Below are positions 9,330-19,031 of a DNA stretch of 64,000 bases, in pieces. A program made the position numbers and the translations under genes. Under the pieces are notes generated by a model. It made no database searches. It saw only the letters and a list, made by a program, of their open reading frames with translations, and was not told the origin of the DNA. The stretch's first letter is position 1; each line of letters opens with the position of its first letter. Source of the stretch: Cystobacterineae bacterium (lineage in GTDB: Bacteria > Myxococcota > Myxococcia > Myxococcales > Myxococcaceae). The stretch covers positions 1 through 64,000 of the forward strand of contig WRKR01000006.1 of NCBI GenBank assembly GCA_009782175.1, read 5' to 3'.

Positions 9330-10376
9330 TTATCCAATGCCCAATCCAGGTTTTTGTGGGAGCAAAATTTTGCCTTCTTTGGGAGAAAAAAAATCCCCTT
9401 CAAACCCTTCCAGCAACTCCGGAGAGCTTAGGCCATGCGCTTGCTGGGTTTCTCCCAAAGCAAAAGCCAAGTGCGCCGCCGCAGCTCGGCCGATGGGGCC
9501 GTCTAAAAGCGTTGTTATAATGGAAGAAATGTTTTTTTGCCGCGCACGCATCGCCAGTTGCATGGCCGGAATAAGCCCGCCCATGGCCGCAGGCTTTAAT
9601 ACAAGGGCGTCTATTTGTGCGCCTCCTTCCAGCAAGGCGTGTGTATTGTTTCTGTCCAGCAAAGTCTCATCCGCGGCCAGGGGAATGCCCAAATTGAGGC
9701 GGTGCAGGCGACATAAAGCATGCACGTTTTTGGCGGGGACGGGTTGCTCGCAAAGCTCCAAATGCAGCATGCTCACCCCCCGGAGGAATACCCGTGCCTC
9801 CATCTCACTCCATGCCCCATTCGCATCTATACGCATGCCAACCTCCTCCCCTACACTTCGGCGGAGCCTGCCCAGGCAATGGGCCTCCCACTCCAGAGAA
9901 GCGGCCCCCACTTTAAATTTCAACTTTGAAAACCCAGCTTGCACCGCTTTTAAAGCCGCGTGCTCCAGAGCCATAACATCTTCCCCGTTTATCAGGGCAT
10001 AGCATGCCATTTGAGAGGGCGCCTCCGGGGAAAACAGCTGCCACACGGGGCAGGCTTTTTGAAGCGCCATGAGTTCTAAAAAAGCCACCTCCACACCAAA
10101 ACGCGTGCATGGGAAGGCTTCCAGCTCCATCAACGCCTCTTCAAGCGCTTCCAATGTGCCAGGCATATGCGCCACTTTCAGCGCTAAAAGGGCCTGGGCT
10201 GCCTGGGAAAGCGTCTCTGTCCCAAACGCAGGCAGCGGGAAAATTTCTCCTCTGCCGCGGCTTCCCTCTTCGTCTTCTAAAAAAATGCGAAAGCCCTCTC
10301 GCTGCTCTATATGCCCATGTGCCGTTAAAAGCGCTCTCTTCAGCTTTAAAACGCAATGCTCAAAATAAAGCCTCAC
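9330..10376 (-). CDS. menC: o-Succinylbenzoate synthase
   Basis: 348 aa member of the enolase superfamily. It has the KxK base (KLKFKVG), metal ligands Asp in RIDANGAW, Glu in ELCEQPV and Asp in AADETLL, and the second-base Lys in LVLKPAAMGG. It dehydrates SHCHC to o-succinylbenzoate. The start is a GTG at 10374-10376, sharing bases with the menA TGA (GTGA). This follows the overlap pattern seen at other joints of the operon and removes a long spurious extension into menA. Some homologues also racemise N-acyl amino acids, but the full men context favours the menaquinone role. Confidence 0.93.
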   Translation of the reverse strand: MRLYFEHCVLKLKRALLTAHGHIEQREGFRIFLEDEEGSRGRGEIFPLPAFGTETLSQAAQALLALKVAHMPGTLEALEEALMELEAFPCTRFGVEVAFLELMALQKACPVWQLFSPEAPSQMACYALINGEDVMALEHAALKAVQAGFSKLKFKVGAASLEWEAHCLGRLRRSVGEEVGMRIDANGAWSEMEARVFLRGVSMLHLELCEQPVPAKNVHALCRLHRLNLGIPLAADETLLDRNNTHALLEGGAQIDALVLKPAAMGGLIPAMQLAMRARQKNISSIITTLLDGPIGRAAAAHLAFALGETQQAHGLSSPELLEGFEGDFFSPKEGKILLPQKPGLGIG

Positions 10377-11254
10377 AACACCACCCCCAGGGCCAGCAAA
10401 AAACCAAAACTCGCCATCAAAAATGCCGTGCGCCCTAACACGGCATTCAGTGCGCTGCCTCGCAACACAAACAAACCCCGGGCAGAAACAATGGCCAATG
10501 GAAGAGAAAAAAATACCAGCCAGGCCCAGGGGAATTTCCCCCAACATAACTTCAACGCAAGGCCATAGCTCCACACCAACATGAGGACATATTGCCACCT
10601 CCCAAAGGCTTCACCAAAGCGCACCACCAAGGTGCGCTTGTTGGCTTGGGCATCGGTTTTGGCGTCTCTCACATTGTTGACGGCCAAAAGCGCAACCCCC
10701 CATGCGCCCACCATGGAGCCCAGCCAAAACGCATCTGCACTCCAACGGAAACTTTGGACAAAATAGGTGCCGCCAACCGCCACCAGTCCAAAAAAGACGA
10801 AGACAAATATGTCTCCCAATCCGTGGTAGGCGAGGGGGAAAGGGCCACCCGTATATATATAGCCGGCCACCAGAGAAAGAAGGCCCACGCATAAAATGGG
10901 CCAGCCTGCCACCCATACCAAATAGAGGCCTGAAACAAAGGCCAATACAAAACAGAGCAGCGCGGCCGAAAGCACGGCTTTGGGGGGGAGCCAACCTTGC
11001 TGTGTTGCGCGCGCGGGCCCCAGGCGAGCTTCATTGTCCGCGCCACGCCGCCAATCAAAATAGTCGTTGCTGAGGTTGGTCCCCACCTGAATGAGCAAGG
11101 CACCCAGCAATGCCACCAACATGGTGTCTGCCCTAAAGCATGCATCCTTCCATGCCAGCGCGGAGCCTACCGCAACGGGCACCGCAGCGGCCACCAGGGT
11201 GCGCGGCCTGGAAGCCCACAACCATGCCCACAAATGGCTTTTGGGTTTTGTCAC
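10373..11254 (-). CDS. menA: 1,4-Dihydroxy-2-naphthoate polyprenyltransferase
   Basis: 293 aa integral membrane UbiA-family prenyltransferase with about eight or nine hydrophobic segments. The Mg-diphosphate motif is [12 protein letters not shown] near residue 60, and the second Asp-rich region is [16 protein letters not shown]. It joins a polyprenyl chain to DHNA to form demethylmenaquinone at the inner membrane. The start codon is GTG, overlapping the menB stop as GTGA. It is followed by menC with the same arrangement, so translation along this stretch is probably coupled. Confidence 0.94.
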   Translation of the reverse strand: MTKPKSHLWAWLWASRPRTLVAAAVPVAVGSALAWKDACFRADTMLVALLGALLIQVGTNLSNDYFDWRRGADNEARLGPARATQQGWLPPKAVLSAALLCFVLAFVSGLYLVWVAGWPILCVGLLSLVAGYIYTGGPFPLAYHGLGDIFVFVFFGLVAVGGTYFVQSFRWSADAFWLGSMVGAWGVALLAVNNVRDAKTDAQANKRTLVVRFGEAFGRWQYVLMLVWSYGLALKLCWGKFPWAWLVFFSLPLAIVSARGLFVLRGSALNAVLGRTAFLMASFGFLLALGVVL

Positions 11255-12078
11255 GGCCGCCTGGGGAATTTTGAAAAATGGGGTTTGCGCTTTTCCAAAT
11301 AGGCCCGTTTCCCCTCTTGTGCTTCCTCCGTCATATAATAAAGCATTGTCGCGTTGCCGGCGAGCTCCTGTATGCCCGCCTGGCCGTCAATGGCCGCATT
11401 AAATGCGGACTTCAACATGCGCAGGGCCAATGGGCTCATCTCCAATATTTCAGCGCACCAACGCAAGGTTTCTTCTTCCAGCTTTTCAAGGGGCACCACC
11501 GCGTTGACAAGCCCCATGCGCAATGCGTCCTCTGCACCATATTGTCGGCACAAAAACCAAATTTCCCGCGCTTTCTTCTGGCCCACAATGGAGGCCAAAT
11601 AGGAAGCGCCAAAACCTCCATCAAAACTTCCTACGCGGGGGCCTGTCTGCCCAAATCGCGCATTGTCGGCGCAAATGCTTAAGTCGCAAACCACATGCAG
11701 CACATGTCCGCCCCCAATGGCATAGCCGGCCACCATGGCAATGACGGGCTTTGGCAGAGAGCGTATTTGCTTTTGCAAGTCCAAAACGTTGAGGCGGGGG
11801 ACTCCATCTTCACCCACATAGCCCTCGCTGCCGCGAATACGCTGGTCTCCCCCGGAGCAAAAGGCTTTGTCGCCGGCTCCTGTGAGGATGATGACGCCAA
11901 CGTCCATGTCCTCGCGCGCATCCTCAAATGCGGCTTGCAACTCAAACAAAGTTTGGGGGCGGAATGCATTGCGTACTTCAGGGCGGTTAATGGTTATTTT
12001 TGCAATGCCCTTCCACTTTTCATATTTCACATCGCCAAACTTTTGGGCCAACACTTCTGTCTTCCAGTCTGCCTTCAT
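11251..12078 (-). CDS. menB: 1,4-Dihydroxy-2-naphthoyl-CoA synthase
   Basis: 275 aa crotonase-fold enzyme. Signature blocks include [23 protein letters not shown] (oxyanion hole), [19 protein letters not shown] and [16 protein letters not shown], matching MenB rather than general enoyl-CoA hydratases. It cyclises o-succinylbenzoyl-CoA. The ATG at 12076-12078 has GAGGTG 5 nt upstream. An alternative ATG at 12156 overlaps the menH stop as ATGA and would add 26 unconserved residues. The shorter form matches Bacillus-type MenB length and is preferred. Confidence 0.94.
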   Translation of the reverse strand: MKADWKTEVLAQKFGDVKYEKWKGIAKITINRPEVRNAFRPQTLFELQAAFEDAREDMDVGVIILTGAGDKAFCSGGDQRIRGSEGYVGEDGVPRLNVLDLQKQIRSLPKPVIAMVAGYAIGGGHVLHVVCDLSICADNARFGQTGPRVGSFDGGFGASYLASIVGQKKAREIWFLCRQYGAEDALRMGLVNAVVPLEKLEEETLRWCAEILEMSPLALRMLKSAFNAAIDGQAGIQELAGNATMLYYMTEEAQEGKRAYLEKRKPHFSKFPRRP

Positions 12079-12152
12079 TTTCACCTCGAGAAAAACGCTT
12101 CTTGTTGGACTGCTCTTGCATGCCCAAGGCTTTTCAAATGTCAGCAGCCATA

Positions 12153-12950
12153 TCATTCTTCTAAGAAGTCTTTAATGACTTCTTGCCATTCCCCGGGCAG
12201 CTCCAAATGCACAGCGTGCCCAGAGCCGGGTATGGCGGCATGGTAAGCAAAGGGCAAGGCACACGCCATTTGTTGTGCAAGGCTTGTAAATTTGATGTCC
12301 TCTTCTCCAGAAATCAGCAAAGTCGGCACACGCAGCCCGCAAAGCAAGGGCCAAAAATTGGGTTGCACGCCAAGCCCCATGCAACGCAAAGCACCCGCCA
12401 AACCAGAAGCACTGTGGGCTTTGCGCCTTTCTTCCAAAGCTTGTTTTTTTTCCAAAGGCAAACGCTCCTGCGTCGCAAACAGAGGCCGTTTTTTCCAGGC
12501 ATCCATGAAGGAGGCTACCCCCCCTTCTTCTAATAGGCTCGCGTTTGCCTCATCCTCGGCTCTGCGCTTTAAACGCCATTCTTCAGAAGAAAGCCCGGCA
12601 GTGCCTGACTCCAAAACAAGCCTACAAACGCGTTTGGGGTGCCTCAATGCCAAGGCCAAAGCCAGACGGGCTCCTTGTGAATATCCAAGCACATCCATGG
12701 GGCCTTCTGTGCATGCAGCCAAGGCGTCCACCACCTCGAAAAAACCCTCCTCCCCTCTATTGGAAGGCAAAGGAGCGCTTGCATGCCCTGGCAAATCCAC
12801 CGCCACCACTGTTGAAAACTTCGCCAACTCGGGAGCCAACGCGTCCCAGCTGCTTCTGCTTCCGGCAAAACCATGAAGCAACAACAAAGGAAAACCCCTC
12901 CCATGCGTGGACATCGGCAGCTTCAAACTCAAAGAAGCTCCTTCAGGCAT
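12153..12950 (-). CDS. menH: SHCHC synthase, alpha/beta hydrolase
   Basis: 265 aa alpha/beta-hydrolase. It has the oxyanion segment LLLHGFAGS, nucleophile Ser in [10 protein letters not shown], Asp in ISGEEDIKF and His in GSGHAVHLE, giving a complete triad. It removes pyruvate from SEPHCHC to give SHCHC. The ATG at 12950 lies 22 nt inside the end of menD and has GGAGGTG about 8 nt upstream. The hydrolase fold alone would not give the function. Its position between menD and menB does. Confidence 0.9.
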   Translation of the reverse strand: MPEGASLSLKLPMSTHGRGFPLLLLHGFAGSRSSWDALAPELAKFSTVVAVDLPGHASAPLPSNRGEEGFFEVVDALAACTEGPMDVLGYSQGARLALALALRHPKRVCRLVLESGTAGLSSEEWRLKRRAEDEANASLLEEGGVASFMDAWKKRPLFATQERLPLEKKQALEERRKAHSASGLAGALRCMGLGVQPNFWPLLCGLRVPTLLISGEEDIKFTSLAQQMACALPFAYHAAIPGSGHAVHLELPGEWQEVIKDFLEE

Positions 12951-14665
12951 TTTAAAACACCTCCATAAATCTCTTTGTGCACATGCACATTCTCATGACG
13001 GTTTGTGCAAACCTCAATGAGACTCACATTCTGTTTCCATGCCTCAAGCAATGCCAAAGAGAATTCGGACAGAGTTTTGGGGTTGAAATAGCTCGCGCCT
13101 GTCACTTCGGCTATTTTCAAAAAAGAAGTCTCATGGGGCAAAGCAAAACAATCTTCAAACTCGTTTTTCTGCTCTGCAACGGGAAGAAAGTGAAAAATAC
13201 CTCCGCCCCTGTTATTCACCACAATGACGACCAAGGGCACCTCCAAGCGCTTTGTCAACATCCACCCGCTGATGTCGTGCAAAAATGCCAAATCCCCAAT
13301 AAGCAAAACCGTTGGCCTTCGCGTGGCCGTCGCAACGCCTTTCGCCGTGGAAATGAGTCCGTCAATGCCGTTGAGCCCTCGGTTGACATACACCTCAACC
13401 CCCTTGGAAGACGCAGCGGCAAATGCATCCAGCTCTCTAATGGGCATGCTGTTGGAAATACAACAATTGCTGCCAGAAGGAAGGCATTCCATCAGCTTCC
13501 TTGCAATGGCCGGCTCACACCAGGCCTCTTCCAAAAGCGCACTCAAGGCCTTTTGCGCCCGCTCCTCCATGCGCACAAATTGCTTTGCATAGGTTTTGTC
13601 TCGGCCTGAAACATTGCCTGAAACATGTGTGGCAAGAAAGCGACAAGCTTCAACAAGGTTGCATTGAATGATGGCTTCGGCGACATGTTGAAAATCCGCC
13701 TCCACCCCGTGCTCCAAAAGCATGAAAATGCGTGCGCCGGAATGGGCCAGCCACGTCTGCACATGTTTGCAAACCAGGCTTCCACCCAAACACAAAACGA
13801 CGTCCGGCCTCATCTGCTTTCTCAAGGCCTCCTCGCGAAGCAAAATGTCATAGCTTGCTATTAAGGGCACCTGGGGAGGTGCTTGGAAGCGCAGGTTGGA
13901 GGCGGCGTCTGCCAACAGCGGTGCGGAGCATTTTTCGGAAAGACAAAAAACCGCAGAAGCAAAGCGGGGGCTTGGGGGGTTATTGCCGACGATGATGAGA
14001 GGGCGACCAGAAGAATTCAGCGCTGACAACACGGTTTCCAGCCCACCTGCTTCCAAACCGCGCTCTGCATGGACAAAGCTTGGTGTTTGAGGCAATGCCA
14101 ACAACGCCTCTGTCGGTAACTTCTCCTGTGTAGAGCACAAGGGCTCACGAAATTCAAAGTTGAGGTGGGCGGGGAGGGCGTTTTGCTTGGCAGCTGCCAC
14201 AGCCTTGGCAACAACGGCGCGCATGTGCAGCAAAGCTTCTCTGCTTTCTGTGGGGGCGGGAATGTTTTCTGACGCACAGACAAAGCGGCCATAGAGTCCA
14301 AGTTGCGGCATGGTTTGTGGCGCACCAAAGCCATGCAACTCCCACGGCCTGTCCGCTGTTATGACGAAGAGGGGCGCTCTGCTGAAAAACGCTTCAACAA
14401 TGGCTGGGAAAAAATGTGTACCGGCGCTCCCGGAGGTGCACAGCAATGCGACAGGGTGCTGCGTGGCTTTGCAAAGCCCCAGTGCAAAAAAACCCGCGGC
14501 CCTTTCGTCCAGCACGACATGGCTTTGAATGTGTTTCTCTCTAAACAATGCCAAAGCCAGAGGTGTGGACCTGGAGCCTGGACAAATAACAGCATGCTCA
14601 AGCTGAGCTTTCAACAGCTCGGCAACACAGGCCTGTGCCCAAAAAAAATTGTGCTCTGCATTCAT
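12929..14665 (-). CDS. menD: SEPHCHC synthase
   Basis: 578 aa thiamine-diphosphate enzyme. The N-terminal PYR domain carries AVICPGSRSTPLAL and the catalytic-Glu block LDERAAGFFALGL. The C-terminal PP domain carries the Mg/ThDP motif GDLAFLHDISG with the trailing NNRGGGIF. It adds the succinyl semialdehyde unit from 2-oxoglutarate to isochorismate. The start at 14665 overlaps the menF stop (ATGA). A longer frame would run into menF without conserved sequence. It overlaps menH by 22 nt at its 3' end. Confidence 0.95.
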   Translation of the reverse strand: MNAEHNFFWAQACVAELLKAQLEHAVICPGSRSTPLALALFREKHIQSHVVLDERAAGFFALGLCKATQHPVALLCTSGSAGTHFFPAIVEAFFSRAPLFVITADRPWELHGFGAPQTMPQLGLYGRFVCASENIPAPTESREALLHMRAVVAKAVAAAKQNALPAHLNFEFREPLCSTQEKLPTEALLALPQTPSFVHAERGLEAGGLETVLSALNSSGRPLIIVGNNPPSPRFASAVFCLSEKCSAPLLADAASNLRFQAPPQVPLIASYDILLREEALRKQMRPDVVLCLGGSLVCKHVQTWLAHSGARIFMLLEHGVEADFQHVAEAIIQCNLVEACRFLATHVSGNVSGRDKTYAKQFVRMEERAQKALSALLEEAWCEPAIARKLMECLPSGSNCCISNSMPIRELDAFAAASSKGVEVYVNRGLNGIDGLISTAKGVATATRRPTVLLIGDLAFLHDISGWMLTKRLEVPLVVIVVNNRGGGIFHFLPVAEQKNEFEDCFALPHETSFLKIAEVTGASYFNPKTLSEFSLALLEAWKQNVSLIEVCTNRHENVHVHKEIYGGVLKCLKELL

Positions 14666-15867
14666 AAAACATCCAGGGCATGCAGCAAGGCTTGTGCCTT
14701 GCGCTCCGTCTCCAGCCACTCACTTTCCTCTAAAGAGCCTTGCACTACACCTGCTCCCACAAATATTTCCGCTACCTTTGAGCCAATTTTGGCAGAACGC
14801 AGGGTGACAAACAGGGTGAGGTCCTCTGCGTTGCCAAAACCCAATACGCCTGCATACCAGCCGCGGGGGAAGGGCTCTCTCTCCCTCAAAAATACCATCG
14901 CCTCCTCCTTGGGCGTCCCCGCAACCGCAGGGCTTGGGTGCATGGCTCGCGCCACCTCCAAGGGCAACACACCTTTGCGTAGAGAAGCGCGGATGGGTGT
15001 GCATAAATGTATTAAGTTTGGAAGCGTTCGAATTCCCACGGAAGGCGCTATCTCTATGGCTTCACTTAAAGGTTGAAGCGCTCTGTGCATTCCCTCTATT
15101 ACCCATCGGTGCTCGCGTAAGTCTTTCTCCGAGTGCAGCAGCTCAGTCTCTTCACCCACGCTGGCTGTGCCGGCAAGCGCTTCCGTTTCCAGCTGCCTTC
15201 CTTGTATTTGACACAACACCTCTGGCGTCGCCCCTATGAAAAAATGACCGCCACCGCCGCGGATGAAATATATCCAACAATCCTCAAAACGGCTTTCCAG
15301 CTTGTTTAATATGCGCGAAGGAGCCCAACCCAACTCGCTGGCCACATGAATTTGTCGGGCCAAAACCAGCTTATGGGTGTTGCCTTCGTTCACCTTTTGT
15401 AGTGCGGCTTTCACCAAGCTTTCCCAGCTCTGCCTTTCTTGACGAAGGTCCCCAAGGCGATGGGCTGAGGGCGGCAAAGCGCAGGGCACCTGAAGCCTCT
15501 GCTTCTGCTCACGCACAAGCTGGTATAAACACCTTTGTGCTTCTTCCAGGCTTTGTCCAAACCCGCACGCAAAACAGCCGCCTTCGCCTTGCCACACCAG
15601 CTGCTTGGGCAAATGCCACAGCTCCTTCTCAAAGCCTTGCCAAGGCCTCTCTTTGTCAAAAACCCAGCCGCCCCAAAAGGGGCCTGGCATCCCCTCGGGT
15701 TTCCCCGGGTGCCACTGCAGGGAAACCATGCCACAGCTTGCCTGGCCACGCGCCCAGAGTTGGAGATTTTGACTGGGCTTCGAGCAATAAAAATCCACAG
15801 TTGCTAAATCGGCAACCCATCTCTCGTCAGCGTCCAACTTCTCAAAACAACCCCAAAATAGGCTCAT
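14662..15867 (-). CDS. menF: Isochorismate synthase
   Basis: 401 aa chorismate-binding enzyme. The C-terminal catalytic region shows FIGATPEVLCQ, ETEALAGTA, the HPSPAVAGTP block and the Glu-rich VGAGVVQGSLEESEW near the end. It converts chorismate to isochorismate, the entry to menaquinone. In a bacterium using isochorismate for siderophores the same fold would be EntC or DhbC, but being first in a men operon fixes the role. ATG at 15865-15867 is chosen over a TTG two codons upstream. The promoter should lie in the 15868-16191 gap, which is largely filled by a CTAG-bounded repeat. Confidence 0.93.
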   Translation of the reverse strand: MSLFWGCFEKLDADERWVADLATVDFYCSKPSQNLQLWARGQASCGMVSLQWHPGKPEGMPGPFWGGWVFDKERPWQGFEKELWHLPKQLVWQGEGGCFACGFGQSLEEAQRCLYQLVREQKQRLQVPCALPPSAHRLGDLRQERQSWESLVKAALQKVNEGNTHKLVLARQIHVASELGWAPSRILNKLESRFEDCWIYFIRGGGGHFFIGATPEVLCQIQGRQLETEALAGTASVGEETELLHSEKDLREHRWVIEGMHRALQPLSEAIEIAPSVGIRTLPNLIHLCTPIRASLRKGVLPLEVARAMHPSPAVAGTPKEEAMVFLREREPFPRGWYAGVLGFGNAEDLTLFVTLRSAKIGSKVAEIFVGAGVVQGSLEESEWLETERKAQALLHALDVL

Positions 15868-15956
15868 GTCCAAGGCCAGCTCATTCCCTTGGAGCTTTTA
15901 ACCCACCCTCCTTGCATCTGCTAGTTCAAAACACTTTGAACTCACCCGGCAATAAG

Positions 15957-16155
15957 CTAGACCGCTTCAAAGTTAAATTGATTTTCCAGACCGGTTTCAA
16001 TTTGACATGAGGTCGAGGCGGACGAGGCTTTTGTGAGGAGCAAGCTCCGGTGGAGCTTGCTGACGGAAGGGAGGTGGTAGGGAGTGCACTTAAGTGCATG
16101 ACCCGAACAAAAACGAGTCCAACGAAGAGATCATGTCAAAGTGGAAGCGGTCTAG
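15957..16155. repeat. CTAG-bounded modular repeat, copy A (hairpin cassettes absent)
   Basis: The 199-bp element starts CTAGACCGCTTC and ends GAAGCGGTCTAG, an exact 12-bp terminal inverted repeat. The interior contains palindromes CAAGCTCCGGTGGAGCTTG and GTGCACTTAAGTGCA. Reverse-complemented, it matches long blocks of copy B (28480-28886) but lacks two hairpin cassettes that B carries. It lies between the divergent menF and menG genes, so it separates or contains their promoters. Size and ends resemble a MITE. No transposase is encoded in the window. Confidence 0.8.
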
Positions 16156-16191
16156 GCCTCAAGTGTTTTATTCATACATGAGGAGCCAGGC

Positions 16192-16890
16192 TTGAGTGAA
16201 TCTGTACGCAAAATGTTTTCGCAAATAGCCCCACGCTACGACCTCACCAATGATGTTTTGTCGCTGGGCGCTCACCGCCGTTGGCGCAAAAAAGCGGTGA
16301 AGCTCGCGCGCGCCGCACCCGGAAACAAGGTGTTGGACTGCGCCACAGGCACGGGGGATTTGGCCCTGGCCTTCAAACGCGCTGTGGGCCCGCAGGGTGA
16401 GGTTATAGGCACGGATTTTTGCGCTGACATGTTAAACCTCGCCCCTGCCAAAGCCACCAAAGCAGGCCTGGACATCCGCTTTGAGGTGGCAGATGCAACG
16501 GCTCTCCCTTATGCGGATGCTTCTTTCGATATAGTCTCCATCTCCTTCGGCATCCGAAATGTCGACAGCCCCCAACGCTGCCTCTTGGAAATGGCACGTG
16601 TACTCAAACATGGCGGCCGCGCCCTCATTTTGGAATTCGGCCAGCCCCAAGGCCTCTTCGGAAGCTTCTTTCGCCTCTATTCAAAACACCTCATCCCCTT
16701 CGTCGGCAAATGCCTGACAGGAAACCGAGCGGCTTATGAATATCTTCCCAAAACCTCCGCCGCTTTTCCCTCCGGAAATGGTTTTTTGGAACTTATGAAT
16801 GAAACCCAGGCTTTTCACAAAAGTCAGGCCCATCCCCTCACTTTTGGAATTGCCTATGCCTATGTCGCTGAGGTTTCTAAACATTTTTAA
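16192..16890 (+). CDS. menG: Demethylmenaquinone methyltransferase
   Basis: 232 aa class I SAM methyltransferase of the UbiE/MenG family. Signature 1 is YDLTNDVLSLGAHRRWR, the SAM loop is VLDCATGTGDLAL, and the later block MARVLKHGGRALILEF matches family signature 2. It performs the last menaquinone step. The start is TTG with AGGAG 6 nt upstream; an ATG slightly upstream runs into a stop at once. It is transcribed away from the men operon. UbiE homologues can also serve ubiquinone, but only the menaquinone pathway is visible here. Confidence 0.94.
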   Translation: MSESVRKMFSQIAPRYDLTNDVLSLGAHRRWRKKAVKLARAAPGNKVLDCATGTGDLALAFKRAVGPQGEVIGTDFCADMLNLAPAKATKAGLDIRFEVADATALPYADASFDIVSISFGIRNVDSPQRCLLEMARVLKHGGRALILEFGQPQGLFGSFFRLYSKHLIPFVGKCLTGNRAAYEYLPKTSAAFPSGNGFLELMNETQAFHKSQAHPLTFGIAYAYVAEVSKHF

Positions 16891-16988
16891 ACTTCTTGAA
16901 GCCTTCAAAAAAGGGATGAGGTGGGGTTTTTTCTAGCGCCATATGCGTCGGTGCCTCCCTTCGAAGATTTTCTTGGAACACCGTTGAC

Positions 16989-17378
16989 ATGCACTCAAAA
17001 CATTTTTATTCGCCTGTATATATGACCATCGACTTCACTTGTCATAAATGCGGAGGCAGCTTTGAGCTCGATATTCCAGATCTCATCGACGGAAACGAGA
17101 AAATGGAATGCCCTCATTGCGATGCAAGCCCAACCCCCACAATGGCCAATGACTTCATCGCCGCCATTTCTGACTTGCGCTCCCAAATTGCCATGCTCTC
17201 CAAAAAATTCGAGCTCTCCCTCTCTATGGCAACAGAAGAGCTGGATGAGCCCGCTGAGGATTTTGACGACGACGAGGATGAAGACGAGGAGGAGGATGAC
17301 TTTGAGGATGAGGATGAGGATGAGCTCGATGATGATTTTGAGGATGAGCTCGACGACGACGAAAACGAAGAAGACTAA
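16989..17378 (+). CDS. Small zinc-ribbon protein with acidic tail
   Basis: 129 aa. A CHKC...CPHC zinc ribbon near residues 18-45 is followed by a short helical segment (ISDLRSQIAMLSKKFELS) and then about 50 residues almost entirely Asp and Glu. The function is not recognised. The shape suggests a nucleic-acid or protein binder with a charged mimic tail. The start is uncertain: ATG 16989 or the in-frame ATG 17022, which would place the ribbon at the very N-terminus as in similar small ribbons. Neither has a strong ribosome site. A clear terminator lies 158 nt downstream. Confidence 0.75.
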   Translation: MHSKHFYSPVYMTIDFTCHKCGGSFELDIPDLIDGNEKMECPHCDASPTPTMANDFIAAISDLRSQIAMLSKKFELSLSMATEELDEPAEDFDDDEDEDEEEDDFEDEDEDELDDDFEDELDDDENEED

Positions 17379-17535
17379 AAAAACCTGCCTCCCCAAAACC
17401 AGCTTTCGCTGCATTCCCCTCTCAGGCATGGCTTCACCCTAGGGCCTCTTCAAAAAGAGAATGAGCCACCTTCAGCTTGCAGCCCTTCAGCGGGCATGGC
17501 CAGTGAAGGCCAGTGAAGCAGATATTCCTCTAAAA

Positions 17536-17561
17536 AAAAGCGCGCTCTTGGGCGCGCTTTT
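17536..17561. terminator. Bidirectional rho-independent terminator
   Basis: A perfect 10-bp stem AAAAGCGCGC / GCGCGCTTTT has a 6-nt loop TCTTGG. It is flanked by A runs on the left and T-rich sequence on the right, and lies between the convergent zinc-ribbon gene and the DUF4870 gene. It can terminate both. Confidence 0.9.
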
Positions 17562-17589
17562 CTCAGCTCATTTTTTCATTTAAACAGCT

Positions 17590-17955
17590 TCATTTAAACA
17601 GCTTCGTGGTCAAATCCGCCACATAAGGAATGGGCCAGCGAAAACCACCCAAAGCTTTGAGAATGGCCAAAATCGCAACCGCTAGGGTACCTAAGCTCAC
17701 CGCTCCCATGAGGAGTCCACCTAAAATCGGTCCAACCACAGGCAGAAAAGCCAATATCATCGCCAGTATGCCCGCCGCAATCAATGAAACCACATAAACC
17801 ATGACAAGCGTCAAGCCTTGCTTGGCATGCCACTTGACATATTCATTTTGCGTGGTGAAAAAAGGAATTAAAGAAAAAATGCCCAAATAGGACAAAATCA
17901 ACATTACTTTATCTTCACTCTGAACTGGCTCTGGGCCATCTTGTAACTCATTCAT
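17590..17955 (-). CDS. DUF4870-type membrane protein
   Basis: 121 aa with three or four hydrophobic segments (about 18-34, 48-85 and 88-105). It contains the DUF4870 features NEYVKWHAKQGLTL and a Gly/Pro-rich FLPVVGPILGGLL. The family resembles Tic20-like small membrane proteins. Its biochemical role is unknown. It is a single gene, with a bidirectional terminator just beyond its 3' end. Confidence 0.85.
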   Translation of the reverse strand: MNELQDGPEPVQSEDKVMLILSYLGIFSLIPFFTTQNEYVKWHAKQGLTLVMVYVVSLIAAGILAMILAFLPVVGPILGGLLMGAVSLGTLAVAILAILKALGGFRWPIPYVADLTTKLFK

Positions 17956-18083
17956 TCATTTCTCCAATGTGGTAGAATATCCTGCTAACTCCGACAAACC
18001 CCCAAAACCGCTCTTCCACCAGAAAACCATCCCTTGACAACGAGGACTTAATGAAAGCTGTCAAAAGTTTCAAGAGGCCTTTA

Positions 18084-19016
18084 TTATAGCTTTACACTGT
18101 CAACGGTTTTCTTCACAGAAGCAAAAGACTTAGCCAATTCTCTTTTCTCCAGGTCGTCTAATTTTATTTCCAAAACTTTTTCAATGCCCCCTGCCCCAAT
18201 CTGTGCGGGGACACCAAAGAAATAGCCGGAAATGCCATATTCGCCTTCCAATAAAACCGCACAAGGCAAAACCCGCTTGCGGTCTAACAAATAACTCTCC
18301 GCCATCGCTATGGCCGAAGCCGCCGGCCCAAAATAGGCTGAGCCCGTTTTATAGAGGCCCACCAGCTCTGCTCCACCTTCGCGCGTGCGCTTCACAATGG
18401 CATCCAACTTGTCTTGGGGAAGCAGCTCACACAAAGGTACACCGCCCACTGTGCTGTGGCGCAACAACGGAACCATGTCGTCACCGTGTCCACCCAAAAC
18501 CAGCGCGTCTATGTCGCGGATGGAGCAGCCAAGGGCCTGGGCAACAAAGCATTTAAAGCGGGAAGTATCCAAAACACCCGCCATGCCTGCCACCTGTTGC
18601 TTTTTCTGGCCCGCAATTTTGTGCAAGGCAAACACCATCGCATCCAAGGGGTTGGCAATGTTAATGACAAAGGCTTCTGGGCATTGCGTCTGAATGTTGG
18701 AAGCCACCTCCCTTATAATTTTGAGGTTAATCTCCAACAAGTCTTCCCGGCTCATGCCCGGCTTGCGCGGAACTCCCGCTGTTATAATAACCACATCCGC
18801 GCCGGCCAAATCCGCTGGGTTTGTTGAGCCCATGCAGCGGCAGTCATACCCATCCACCGCCGCCAGCTGGTTAATGTCCAAAGCCTTGCCCTTCACCACA
18901 CCCTCTGCCGCGGGAATGTCGAAAATAACCACATCGCCCAATGACTTTTGAATGGAAAGCAATGCCAAGTTGCCGCCAATTTGTCCGCCCCCAATAAGCG
19001 CAATTTTTTTCTTCAT
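18084..19016 (-). CDS. mdh: Malate dehydrogenase (LDH-like type)
   Basis: 310 aa. The Rossmann NAD motif is [11 protein letters not shown], and the mobile loop is [11 protein letters not shown], whose Arg marks malate/oxaloacetate rather than lactate specificity. It has NPLDAMV, the Arg in DTSRFK and the catalytic His in LGGHGDDMV. It interconverts malate and oxaloacetate in the TCA cycle. GAGGATG precedes the ATG. It follows the isocitrate dehydrogenase gene by 15 nt on the same strand, so two TCA enzymes are probably co-transcribed. Confidence 0.96.
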   Translation of the reverse strand: MKKKIALIGGGQIGGNLALLSIQKSLGDVVIFDIPAAEGVVKGKALDINQLAAVDGYDCRCMGSTNPADLAGADVVIITAGVPRKPGMSREDLLEINLKIIREVASNIQTQCPEAFVINIANPLDAMVFALHKIAGQKKQQVAGMAGVLDTSRFKCFVAQALGCSIRDIDALVLGGHGDDMVPLLRHSTVGGVPLCELLPQDKLDAIVKRTREGGAELVGLYKTGSAYFGPAASAIAMAESYLLDRKRVLPCAVLLEGEYGISGYFFGVPAQIGAGGIEKVLEIKLDDLEKRELAKSFASVKKTVDSVKL

Positions 19017-19031
19017 TTGAGCATCCTCGCT